A stretch of 9,014 nt of DNA, taken from contig CANNJG010000068.1 in NCBI GenBank assembly GCA_947504795.1, forward strand, positions 1-9,014. The letters run 5' to 3'. Position 1 is the first letter of the stretch. Each line of letters begins with the position of its first letter. A model generated the notes under the pieces. It was not told the origin of the DNA and searched no databases. It saw nothing but the letters and a program-made list of their open reading frames with translations. A program made the translations under genes and the position numbers. Origin of the DNA: Legionellaceae bacterium. GTDB taxonomy: Bacteria > Pseudomonadota > Gammaproteobacteria > Legionellales > Legionellaceae. This document shows positions 1 to 7,387 of this stretch, in pieces.

Positions 1-264
1 GATTGCCAAATTGGACTTTGAGTTTCACAAAAACGTAGGTGACCTCATGACGGGTTTTGAAGATTGACTTCATGCTGCAATGGATTGGCTTTTCGGCTTG
101 AACGGTCACATTATGATCCGGAGCGTTAGACGCAATTAAACAGTAAAGGGATCGAAATAAAACGCTTTATTGAGTTTAACTCGATTTAGCCCATCCTCAA
201 TAATTGCTAACTCAGCGCTTTTATGAAAAAATCATCACATCTTTTTTGTTATTAAGCTATTGTC
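1..264. other. Upstream region of rppH, no gene identified
   Basis: No product can be named here. A plus-strand frame is open from base 2 to a TGA at 65-67 and could be the last 21 codons of a gene beginning outside the window (it ends MTGFED). A minus-strand frame is open from about base 165 to base 1, with an ATG at 73-71 (reads MKSIFKTRHEV), and could be the start of a divergent gene. Both have plausible codons, they cannot both be real, and neither is recognised. Bases 74-264 contain small inverted repeats: GCGT/ACGC at 123-133, GAGTT/AACTC at 172-182, and TTATTGAG/CTCAATAA at 167-174 and 196-203. None is followed by a T-run, so they are not convincing terminators. A weak promoter candidate for rppH is TTGCTA (204-209), 17 bp, AAAAAT (227-232), with 4 of 6 matches in each box. 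Confidence 0.4.
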
Positions 265-792
265 ATGTTAATTGATCGGGCCGGCTATCGATTAAACGTT
301 GGTATCATTCTGCTCAACGAATCGAATCGGGTCTTTTGGGGAAAGCGTTATGGGCATGATGCTTGGCAATTTCCTCAGGGTGGATTGGCCTCCGGAGAAA
401 CACCTACTGAAGCATTGTTTCGTGAGCTTCGCGAAGAAATTGGATTGGAGCGAGCCGATGTGGAGGTGTTGGGGGTAACTAAGCGCTGGCTAAAATATCG
501 TTTGCCCGAGCAATACTTACGACACGGAACTGACCCGTTAGTGATTGGTCAAAAACAGAAATGGTTTTTGCTGCGTTTAGTCTCTCACGAGCAAAAAATA
601 CGTTTAGACCTGAGTCATTCTCCAGAGTTTGATAGTTGGCGTTGGATAGATTATAAAGATCCGCAACAATTAGTTATTTTTTTTAAAAAACAAGTCTATA
701 TTCAAGCTTTAAAAGAACTCGAGTATTTATTAAAAAAACGACAAACACCCCATTCTAAGCGCCAAAAGAGAGGACACCATCATGACCATTAA
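265..792 (+). CDS. rppH: RNA pyrophosphohydrolase RppH (Nudix hydrolase)
   Basis: This enzyme removes pyrophosphate from the triphosphate 5' end of mRNAs, leaving a monophosphate that triggers RNase E-dependent decay in the cytoplasm. The 175-residue length matches E. coli RppH (176). The family N-terminus is visible (GYRLNVGIILL, residues 7-17), followed by WQFPQGG (34-40) and a complete Nudix box G39-x5-E45-x7-R53-E54-x2-E57-E58-x-G60-L61, so the metal-binding glutamates are intact. The start at 265 is the only reasonable one: an in-frame TAA lies at 253-255. No strong Shine-Dalgarno is visible. The last residues are basic and end in a His-rich tail (RGHHHDH), which looks unordered and is not a usual family feature. 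It is first in a cluster with ptsP 6 nt downstream in the same frame; rppH next to ptsP is a common gammaproteobacterial pairing. Confidence 0.95.
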   Translation: MLIDRAGYRLNVGIILLNESNRVFWGKRYGHDAWQFPQGGLASGETPTEALFRELREEIGLERADVEVLGVTKRWLKYRLPEQYLRHGTDPLVIGQKQKWFLLRLVSHEQKIRLDLSHSPEFDSWRWIDYKDPQQLVIFFKKQVYIQALKELEYLLKKRQTPHSKRQKRGHHHDH

Positions 793-798
793 GAGCCC

Positions 799-3087
799 AT
801 GTTAAAAGTACTGAAACGCATCGTTCAGGACGTTACGACATCTGAAAATCTTGTGTCTGCCCTCAATATTTTAGTGGAACACGTCAGCAGTGCCATCTAT
901 GCCGAGGCAGTCTCTGTTTTTCTTATTGACACGAAACACCGTGACTATGTGTTAATTGCGACGAAAGGGTTAAATAAAGATGCGGAGTCGGTCGTACGTA
1001 TTCCTATGGACCGAGGTGTCATTGGCTTGATCGGGCGCCGCGAAGAACCCATTAACATGGATGACGCGAGTGAACATCCGGATTTCTACTATAATCCCTT
1101 GTTAAAAGAAGAGCATTTACATGCCTTCTTAGGGGTTCCCATCATTCAGCACCGTAAATTGTATGGCGCCCTTATTGCACAACAAAGTGCACAACGTTGT
1201 TTTGATGATGCAGAAGAAGCCTTTCTCATCACCTTGGCCGCACAATTAGGGGGGATGATTGCACATGCCGAAGCAACCGGAGACCTCGCACGATTAACCG
1301 AACCCCCTCAGATCGGCCCTGCAAAAACAGAACATGTTCCGATTGCACTGAAAGGGATAAGTTCCGTACCTGGCATCGCTATTGGAACGGCTATCGTGAT
1401 TTATCCCCCTGCGGATATTGACGCGGTCCCCAAACATTTTGTCGATGATGTGGAGTCCGAAGTCAGCATTTTTTTGCAAGCCTTACAAGCAGCCCGCGAT
1501 AATATGAATCGCATCAGCCGACGCATAAAATCGTCTATTTCTGATGAGGAGCATGCACTGTTTGATGTCTATCAAAGCATCCTTGATCAAGATAATTTAG
1601 AAACACAAGTGATTACGGAAATTCGTAATGAGCAACTCGGAGCGCAAGCAGCGCTCGCCATGGTTATTAAAAAACATATTCAACAGTTTGAAGACATGCA
1701 CGACCCCTATCTACGCGAACGTGCCTCCGATTTTCGAGATATTGGGCGGCGCATTTTAGCGGAGTTACAATCGTCTCAACAAGAAGAAATCGAGTATCCC
1801 AAGCGCACCATCTTAGTCGGGGAAGAAATTTCAGCGGCTACGCTTGCTGAAGTCCCCGTTGGTCATTTGGCGGGCATTGTTTCCGCGACAGGGTCGGCGA
1901 ACTCGCATATGGCTATCCTCGCACGTTCTTTGTGTATACCCACCGTCATGGGCGTACGCGGTTTAAAACTTGACCAAGTTTCACGGCGCGCGCTCATTGT
2001 CGACGGCGATAATTGCGAATTATTTATCTCCCCAACTAAAATGCTCTTAGCCGAATACAAACAACTCATTCAAAAAGAAGATGAATTAAATCTTGGCTTG
2101 GTGAATTTGCGGGATAAGCCTGCCGAAACCCTGGATCAGCATCGTGTTGGATTGCTGGTGAATATTGGACTCGCAATGGATTCGGGTATGTCAATGAGTG
2201 TCGGCGCCGAGGGCGTCGGGCTATATCGCTCCGAGATCCCTTTTATGAGCCGAGATCGATTTCCCTCTGAAGATGAGCAACATATTATTTACCGCCAAAC
2301 CCTGAAGGCTTTTGCGCCACGACCGGTGACCATGCGCACCTTGGACATTGGTGGCGATAAAGTGCTTCCTTATTTTCCGATACAAGAAACCAATCCCTAT
2401 CTGGGGTGGCGTGGGATCCGTGTAACGTTAGATCATCCCGATGTGTTTTTATTGCAAGTACGTGCCATGATGCGCGCCAATGAGGGCTTGCATAATCTAC
2501 GCATTATGCTACCCATGATCACGACGTTAAGTGAAATCGATGAAGCCGCTTATCTGATTGATCAAGCCTATGCAGAATTGTTAGAAGAGGGCTGTCATAT
2601 TGAAAAACCTGCCCTCGGGGTCATGATTGAAGTGCCCGCAGCTGCGTGTCAAGCCAAAGAGTTGGCTAAACGTGTTGAATTTCTCTCTGTAGGGACGAAT
2701 GATTTGACGCAATATTTATTAGCGATTGATCGAAACAACACGCGTGTGGCCAACCTGTACGATCCTCTTCATCCGGCTATGCTCACTACCCTTATCCGCA
2801 TTATCGAAGGCGGACATGCCGGTGGCGCCAAAGTCAGTGTGTGTGGTGAGATGGCATCGGATCCCTTAGGTGCGCTCCTGCTCCTAGCCATGGGATTTGA
2901 CAGCTTTAGTATGAATTCCGCGAGCTTACCGCGCATCAAATGGCTGATTCGTAGTTTCACGCTCACGCATGCACGCAAAATCTTAGCCGACGTGTTAGAA
3001 TTGGAACATCCCACTGAAATCCGCCTACATCTCCAAAGATGTCTCGAAGAACAAGGGTTAGGTGATTTAGTTCGCACAGGAAAATAA
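799..3087 (+). CDS. ptsP: PTS-Ntr enzyme I (phosphoenolpyruvate-protein phosphotransferase PtsP)
   Basis: PtsP autophosphorylates with phosphoenolpyruvate and passes the phosphate to NPr (PtsO), then to EIIA-Ntr (PtsN). This is a regulatory cytoplasmic relay, not a sugar importer. The 762 residues show the PtsP architecture. A GAF sensor domain occupies about 1-160 (FLGVPIIQ at 110-117). The EI N-terminal region follows, starting at KGISSVPGIAIG (185-196). The swivelling phosphohistidine domain has the active His370 in SANSHMAILAR. A PEP-binding TIM barrel fills about 445-735. Residues equivalent to the EI active site are present: R513 (TMRTLDIGGDK), R538 (GWRGIR), E611 (MIEVPAA), N634/D635 (GTNDLTQYL), R645 and C682 (VCGEMASDP). 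The GAF domain separates it from the sugar-PTS enzyme PtsI. The start is the first ATG after the rppH stop. lgt follows after 2 nt. No sign of damage. Confidence 0.96.
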   Translation: MLKVLKRIVQDVTTSENLVSALNILVEHVSSAIYAEAVSVFLIDTKHRDYVLIATKGLNKDAESVVRIPMDRGVIGLIGRREEPINMDDASEHPDFYYNPLLKEEHLHAFLGVPIIQHRKLYGALIAQQSAQRCFDDAEEAFLITLAAQLGGMIAHAEATGDLARLTEPPQIGPAKTEHVPIALKGISSVPGIAIGTAIVIYPPADIDAVPKHFVDDVESEVSIFLQALQAARDNMNRISRRIKSSISDEEHALFDVYQSILDQDNLETQVITEIRNEQLGAQAALAMVIKKHIQQFEDMHDPYLRERASDFRDIGRRILAELQSSQQEEIEYPKRTILVGEEISAATLAEVPVGHLAGIVSATGSANSHMAILARSLCIPTVMGVRGLKLDQVSRRALIVDGDNCELFISPTKMLLAEYKQLIQKEDELNLGLVNLRDKPAETLDQHRVGLLVNIGLAMDSGMSMSVGAEGVGLYRSEIPFMSRDRFPSEDEQHIIYRQTLKAFAPRPVTMRTLDIGGDKVLPYFPIQETNPYLGWRGIRVTLDHPDVFLLQVRAMMRANEGLHNLRIMLPMITTLSEIDEAAYLIDQAYAELLEEGCHIEKPALGVMIEVPAAACQAKELAKRVEFLSVGTNDLTQYLLAIDRNNTRVANLYDPLHPAMLTTLIRIIEGGHAGGAKVSVCGEMASDPLGALLLLAMGFDSFSMNSASLPRIKWLIRSFTLTHARKILADVLELEHPTEIRLHLQRCLEEQGLGDLVRTGK

Positions 3088-3089
3088 TC

Positions 3090-3890
3090 ATGAGCATCGC
3101 GTTTCACGACATTAATCCCATCGCCTTCTCAGCCGGTCCCATTCATGTGCATTGGTATGGACTTATGTATTTGCTCGGCTTCAGCTTGGCTTGGCTATTT
3201 GCCCAATGGCGTGTGAAGCGCAATCACTTACCCTGGACCCCCATTCAGCTCAGCGATTTGATTTTTTATGCCGCATTAGGTGCGGTGCTCGGCGGCAGGG
3301 TCGGTTATATGGTGTTTTATAATACCTATGAACTGCTCCATGATCCCTTTGCTATCGTCAAAATTTGGCAAGGCGGGATGTCGTTCCATGGGGGACTCAT
3401 CGGGGTCATTATTGCCATTGGTTTATATGCACACCACATTAAACGGCCTTTTTGGGTCGTTGCCGACTTTACCTGTCCGTTAGTTCCTTTAGGACTGGCT
3501 GCTGGGCGCATCGGTAATTTTATTAACGGTGAATTATGGGGACGTCCCACCAACGTGCCTTGGAGTATGGTATTTCCGGAAGCAGACAACCTCTCGCGTC
3601 ATCCATCGCAACTATACGAATGCGGTCTAGAAGGGTTATTACTCTTCATCGTTGTGGCAGGGTATGCACGTAAGCCCCGCCCAGCTGGTTGCGTCTCCGC
3701 ACTGTTTCTAATGGGCTATGCACTGTGTCGATTTAGCATAGAATTTTTTAGACAGCCCGACAGCCAGATTGGTTTTGTCATTTTTCCATGGATGACGATG
3801 GGGCAACTTTTGTCTGTCCCGATGTTTGTGGTAGGACTCGTTCTTTATCTTTCATGTAATAGGGCAACAACACATGCAAACGTATCTTAA
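3090..3890 (+). CDS. lgt: Prolipoprotein diacylglyceryl transferase Lgt
   Basis: Lgt is the inner-membrane enzyme that moves a diacylglyceryl group from phosphatidylglycerol to the lipobox cysteine of prolipoproteins, the first step of lipoprotein maturation. The 266-residue protein is strongly hydrophobic, with several membrane segments (roughly 22-40, 55-78, 95-115, 122-138, 180-192, 202-220 and 236-256). It carries the Lgt signature GRIGNFINGELWG at 139-151, including the essential Arg (R140). Also present are MSFHGG with H100, HPSQLYE at 171-177, and a C-terminal Arg in ALCRFSIEFFR (R214), corresponding to conserved family positions. It is somewhat shorter than the E. coli protein (291) but complete. 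An AGGA Shine-Dalgarno at the end of ptsP (about 3078-3081) supports the start. Its 3' end overlaps thyA by 17 nt, so the two are probably translationally coupled; lgt-thyA adjacency is widespread in Gammaproteobacteria. Confidence 0.97.
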   Translation: MSIAFHDINPIAFSAGPIHVHWYGLMYLLGFSLAWLFAQWRVKRNHLPWTPIQLSDLIFYAALGAVLGGRVGYMVFYNTYELLHDPFAIVKIWQGGMSFHGGLIGVIIAIGLYAHHIKRPFWVVADFTCPLVPLGLAAGRIGNFINGELWGRPTNVPWSMVFPEADNLSRHPSQLYECGLEGLLLFIVVAGYARKPRPAGCVSALFLMGYALCRFSIEFFRQPDSQIGFVIFPWMTMGQLLSVPMFVVGLVLYLSCNRATTHANVS

Positions 3891-4668
3891 TCTTTTAAAC
3901 CATGTTCTAGACAACGGCAGCGAAAAACAAGACCGTACTGGCACCGGGACCTTATCGGTATTCGGCTACCAAATGCGTTTTGATTTGTCTCAAGGGTTTC
4001 CGTTATTAACTACCAAAAAACTTCACACCCGCAGCATTACACATGAGTTATTATGGTTTTTGCAGGGCGACACGAACATCGCTTATCTCAACCAAAATGG
4101 CGTAACCATATGGGATGAATGGGCGGACTCAGAAGGCAATCTTGGTCCTGTGTATGGGAAACAATGGCGCGCTTGGCCGACACCAGACGGGCGTCATATT
4201 GATCAATTTAGCAATATCTTAGCCCAAATTAAAACCAATCCCGATTCTCGACGTCTGATTGTCAGTGCTTGGAATGTCGGTGAATTAGACAAAATGGCGT
4301 TAGCACCCTGTCATGCCTTATTTCAATTTTATGTTGCCAACGGCAAACTCTCGTGTCAACTGTATCAACGTTCTGCCGATGTTTTTTTAGGTGTGCCATT
4401 TAATATCGCGTCGTATGCCTTATTAGTCCATATGGTGGCCCAAAGTTGTGATCTTGAGGTTGGGGAGTTTATTTGGACGGGCGGCGATTGCCATCTGTAT
4501 CTGAATCATCTGGAACAGGCGCGCCTGCAACTTCAACGCACACCACGGCCTTTGCCACACTTACACTTTAAGCGCAAACCCAATAGCCTATTCGATTACC
4601 GTTTTGACGATATCGAATGGCTGCAGTATGATCCGTATCCCGGGATAAAAGCCCCCATTGCAATATAA
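3874..4668 (+). CDS. thyA: Thymidylate synthase ThyA
   Basis: ThyA methylates dUMP to dTMP using 5,10-methylenetetrahydrofolate, the de novo source of thymidylate. The 264-residue length equals that of E. coli ThyA, and similarity runs the whole length. Key residues are present: phosphate-binding R21 (QDRTGTGTL), R126/R127 (PDSRRLIVSAWN), catalytic Cys146 (ALAPCHALFQFY), QLYQRS at 162-167, DVFLG and the substrate Asn in VPFNIASYALL (N177), and the C-terminal PIAI, which closes over the active site. GGDCHLY (203-209) has Cys where E. coli has Thr; this should not affect catalysis. The start lies inside the lgt end, with TAGGG a short way upstream as a possible Shine-Dalgarno. It is the last gene of the rppH-ptsP-lgt-thyA cluster and converges on priA. 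Confidence 0.98.
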   Translation: MQTYLNLLNHVLDNGSEKQDRTGTGTLSVFGYQMRFDLSQGFPLLTTKKLHTRSITHELLWFLQGDTNIAYLNQNGVTIWDEWADSEGNLGPVYGKQWRAWPTPDGRHIDQFSNILAQIKTNPDSRRLIVSAWNVGELDKMALAPCHALFQFYVANGKLSCQLYQRSADVFLGVPFNIASYALLVHMVAQSCDLEVGEFIWTGGDCHLYLNHLEQARLQLQRTPRPLPHLHFKRKPNSLFDYRFDDIEWLQYDPYPGIKAPIAI

Positions 4669-4669
4669 C

Positions 4670-4714
4670 AAGACTCCGGAAAAACGTTGAGATCCAGGCA
4701 TTTGCCAGAGTCCT
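4670..4714 (-). terminator. Probable terminator hairpin of the priA operon
   Basis: The thyA and priA stops face each other across a 49-bp gap holding an inverted repeat: 4670-4679 pairs with 4705-4714. Read on the minus strand (AGGACTCTGG with CCGGAGTCTT) the arms form about 10 pairs, two of them G-U wobbles. On the plus strand the same arms include a C-A mismatch. The stem therefore fits transcripts from priA better than those from thyA. The 25-nt loop is large, and the following minus-strand sequence (TTGTTAT) is only mildly U-rich, so this is not a textbook intrinsic terminator. A GGCA/TGCC hairpin within the loop is an alternative fold. Confidence 0.4.
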
Positions 4715-4717
4715 ACC

Positions 4718-6886
4718 TTAGTGTAAATCAACCGGATCCACATCAAGCGTCCAACGTAACCCGTTCGCGCGTTTATCCGTCATAATCCAAGCTCTCAATG
4801 TGGTTAACGTGGCTTGCAAACGCTGCCGTGAGTCCGATTTTAATAATAATTGCATGCGATGATAATGCGCCTTTTTTGCCATGGGCGCCGGTGCAGGACC
4901 CATAGCGGTGATGGCATGAGGCATTATTGCGTGTTTGGCAGCGTGAATAAATGCTAAGACGCGTTCTTGCTGCCTCCCCTGAACGCTGAACAAAGCCATA
5001 AACGCATAAGGAGGCATCATCCCTTGACGTCTGTCCTCTAATAAAGCTTGCGCAAAGGGTTCATACCCTTCTTTAATCAACTTGTTTAACAAGGGATGAT
5101 CCGGAACATGGGTTTGGATGACCACTTCTCCGGCAATATCCGCACGTCCTGCGCGTCCGGATACTTGCGTCAATAGTTGGCCTAAGCGTTCCAGTCCCCG
5201 AAAATCCTGATCATAAAAGCCATAATCGGCATCTAACACCACGACTAAGCTTAAGTTTGAAAAATGATGACCTTTTGCCAACATTTGCGTACCAATAATC
5301 AGTTGTGCATCGCCCGCATGAATTTTCTCTAAATGTTGATCAAATGCATGTTTTTTACGCACAACATCGCGATCAATGCGTAATACCAACGTCGACGGAA
5401 ATAATTGCTGCAATACTTCCTCAATTCGCTGCGTACCCGCACCTAAATGAATCAATTCACGACTCGCACAACACGGGCATTGCAGCGTGTAGCGTTGCGT
5501 ATAACCACAATGATGGCACATCAATTGTTGCGTATTTTTATGCGCGGTCAGATTTGCATCGCATCCTTGGCATGAAGCCTTCCAACCACAGGTATGACAT
5601 AACAATACCGGAGAAAAGCCACGCCGATTAATAAATATCAGTACTTGGTGATTGGCTTCAAGATGGGTTTTGATGGCTGCCAAGGTACGATTCGCCAAAC
5701 CTTGTTGCAACGTTTGACTACGCAAATCCACAATGTCGTAATGCAACGGTAAAGAATTCATCGCTTTTTGAGTTAAGCGTAACATCGTATATTTACCTTT
5801 ATACGCATTGGCCAAACTTTCTAAAGAAGGGGTCGCTGAACCCAACACAATAGGAATATTAGCCATATACGCGCGCATCAACGCCGTATCTCTGGCTAAA
5901 TAACGCACGCCTTCCATTTGTTTTAAAGATGTATCGTGCTCTTCATCAATCACTATCAAGCCTAAAGCAGGCATAGGGGTAAATAAAGCGGAGCGCGTGC
6001 CAATCACCAGCTGCACTTGATTATCCGCAGCCCATTGCCACGCTTGTTGACGCTCACCATCGCTCATTTGTGAATGAACCACAACCATTGATTGCGCAAA
6101 TCGCGCCTGAAAACGCTGTTGTAACTGCGGAGTTAATCCAATTTCTGGTACTAGAATTAAAACTTGACGTCCTTGACGCAACACCTCGGTTATTAAGTGA
6201 CAGTAAACTTCCGTTTTACCACTTCCGGTGACACCAAAAAGCAAAAAGCACTGATAGTGATGCAGAGAGGCATAAATGGTTTCATAGGCTAATTGTTGTT
6301 CTGGGTTTAAACTTAATGGCGTATCCTTTACCCCATTAAATAAACAGGGTTGTTGCGGAAGTTTTTGATGAAGGAGGATCGCTTTATCAACAAGTGCGTG
6401 AATACTCGCCACAGAATACCCCGCACGCTTTAATTGCGCACGCGAAACTGGCTGTGACTGTTGATGGAGGTGTACGACTAATTCGCGCTGTTTGTGCGCA
6501 TTGACTGCGAGTTTTTTATCCGCTTCTTCTAATGAAATTGCCAGATAATAATGACACACATACAACGACTCAGGTCGCTTTCCCTGTCGATAGGTTTTAG
6601 GAAATACAAGGGCAAGCACCTGCGCAAGGGGGGCCTGATAATAAGCACTCATCCAGTGACATAAATCCAGTAGATCAGATGTAACAAGCGGTTGATTATC
6701 TATATTTTCTAGTATCATTTTAAGATCTGGTGTTTCTGTTTGAACCTTTCCAACCACAATCCCAAGCCGAGTCTTATTACGAAACGGCACCCAAACCCGG
6801 CTGCCTATCGCAAATCCAGGATCTGGGTGGGTATAATCAAAATAATCACGATTGGTTTGAAGGACAGCAATCTGATAGACCGGCAT
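4718..6886 (-). CDS. priA: Primosomal protein N' (replication restart helicase PriA)
   Basis: PriA recognises stalled or collapsed replication forks, unwinds lagging-strand DNA 3' to 5' and loads the primosome so that DnaB can restart replication. The 722 residues match the family size (E. coli 732). An N-terminal 3'-DNA-end-binding region (about 1-105) contains RVWVPFRNKTRLGIVVG (30-46). Helicase motifs follow: Walker A GVTGSGKT (218-225), DEEH (314-317), GSATPS (349-354), and motif VI QVSGRAGR (574-581). The zinc-binding insert has all eight cysteines: C430, C433, C439, C442, C457, C460, C470 and C473. IGTQMLAKGHHF (531-542) is also typical. The ATG directly follows the TAG stop of the upstream gene in the same frame, with no clear Shine-Dalgarno, so translation probably depends on coupling. 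Last gene of the midA-like/PTPS-like/priA operon. Confidence 0.97.
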   Translation of the reverse strand: MPVYQIAVLQTNRDYFDYTHPDPGFAIGSRVWVPFRNKTRLGIVVGKVQTETPDLKMILENIDNQPLVTSDLLDLCHWMSAYYQAPLAQVLALVFPKTYRQGKRPESLYVCHYYLAISLEEADKKLAVNAHKQRELVVHLHQQSQPVSRAQLKRAGYSVASIHALVDKAILLHQKLPQQPCLFNGVKDTPLSLNPEQQLAYETIYASLHHYQCFLLFGVTGSGKTEVYCHLITEVLRQGRQVLILVPEIGLTPQLQQRFQARFAQSMVVVHSQMSDGERQQAWQWAADNQVQLVIGTRSALFTPMPALGLIVIDEEHDTSLKQMEGVRYLARDTALMRAYMANIPIVLGSATPSLESLANAYKGKYTMLRLTQKAMNSLPLHYDIVDLRSQTLQQGLANRTLAAIKTHLEANHQVLIFINRRGFSPVLLCHTCGWKASCQGCDANLTAHKNTQQLMCHHCGYTQRYTLQCPCCASRELIHLGAGTQRIEEVLQQLFPSTLVLRIDRDVVRKKHAFDQHLEKIHAGDAQLIIGTQMLAKGHHFSNLSLVVVLDADYGFYDQDFRGLERLGQLLTQVSGRAGRADIAGEVVIQTHVPDHPLLNKLIKEGYEPFAQALLEDRRQGMMPPYAFMALFSVQGRQQERVLAFIHAAKHAIMPHAITAMGPAPAPMAKKAHYHRMQLLLKSDSRQRLQATLTTLRAWIMTDKRANGLRWTLDVDPVDLH

Positions 6887-7387
6887 CTAAGTAGACCAAG
6901 TGTGACTGGCGGATTGTCCTGGTGCAGAAAATACTTTAACAATGATGGCTTCAATATTATGTCGAAGTAATTCACCCTTATCTGCTACCAATTCGTTTAC
7001 GAACCAGCGCGATAGCTCTTCAACGGTAATATTCACTACCGGCAACATCGTGACATCTTCGCGCAAAAATGAAAATTGCTTATGATTAAACGTGAAATAT
7101 AAATACGATTCATCTTCCGCATAGTCTAAATACGGCGAAAATTGTGGCATTAGAAAAGTTTGATTGAGCGATTGACACAGCGTATGAATTTTTTGTTTGT
7201 AATAGCGATAATCAAACATCATCCCTAGATCGACTTCTATTCTTGTGGTTAACCCTAAATACACCTGATACATATGACCATGTAACGGTTCACGTTCAGT
7301 TGCTGAAAAAATAGTGGTATGCCCTGCGGAAAATTTCATCGATTCTTTTTGGAGCTCTACGGTGGTTAAATAGGTTTTTTTAGTCAT
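6887..7387 (-). CDS. Divergent 6-pyruvoyl-tetrahydropterin synthase / QueD-family protein
   Basis: The fold assignment rests on the three zinc-binding histidines: H23 in FSAGH and H36/H38 in REPLHGHMY. Supporting marks are VVNITVEELSRWF (117-129), equivalent to the PTSE helix of QueD, and a C-terminal APGQSAS, like the PGQ-A end of many relatives. At 166 residues it is longer than E. coli QueD (about 121); the extra length lies around 80-116 (LMPQFSPYLDY to LREDVTMLP), a block I associate with a PTPS-like subfamily. Several catalytic features differ. The QueD cysteine four residues before HGH is Arg32 here, with Glu31 and Glu33 beside it. LDHHYLN is replaced by LNQTFLM (74-80). The pterin-anchoring Glu near the C-terminus seems to be Ser154. 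It may therefore not make queuosine precursor; a folate-related (PTPS-III, Glu for Cys) or another role is possible. The start overlaps the upstream stop as ATGA. Confidence 0.75.
   Translation of the reverse strand: MTKKTYLTTVELQKESMKFSAGHTTIFSATEREPLHGHMYQVYLGLTTRIEVDLGMMFDYRYYKQKIHTLCQSLNQTFLMPQFSPYLDYAEDESYLYFTFNHKQFSFLREDVTMLPVVNITVEELSRWFVNELVADKGELLRHNIEAIIVKVFSAPGQSASHTWST

Noticed and set aside
167..203. TTATTGAG/CTCAATAA inverted repeat as a terminator upstream of rppH
   Set aside because: The 8-bp stem is mostly A-T, the loop is 21 nt and there is no following T-run.
226..247. A-run and T-run pair before rppH as a hairpin terminator
   Set aside because: The stem would be only A-T pairs and sits just upstream of the gene it would have to permit; it is more likely AT-rich promoter DNA.
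2769..3107. A 112-codon minus-strand open frame opposite the 3' end of ptsP
   Set aside because: It lies over the conserved PEP-binding domain of ptsP, has low-complexity Arg/Ser composition, and no ribosome binding site was noted.
3874..3890. lgt-thyA overlap as a frameshift or assembly error
   Set aside because: Both proteins are complete with normal ends; such overlaps are normal in coupled operons.
4381..4560. Possible loss of function in ThyA from substitutions at RSADVFLG and GGDCHLY
   Set aside because: Catalytic Cys146 and the substrate-binding residues are intact, and Ala at the first site is common in the family.
5305..5631. A 108-codon plus-strand open frame inside priA
   Set aside because: It is antisense to the zinc-insert and helicase part of an intact priA and has no recognisable protein pattern; best explained as a shadow frame.
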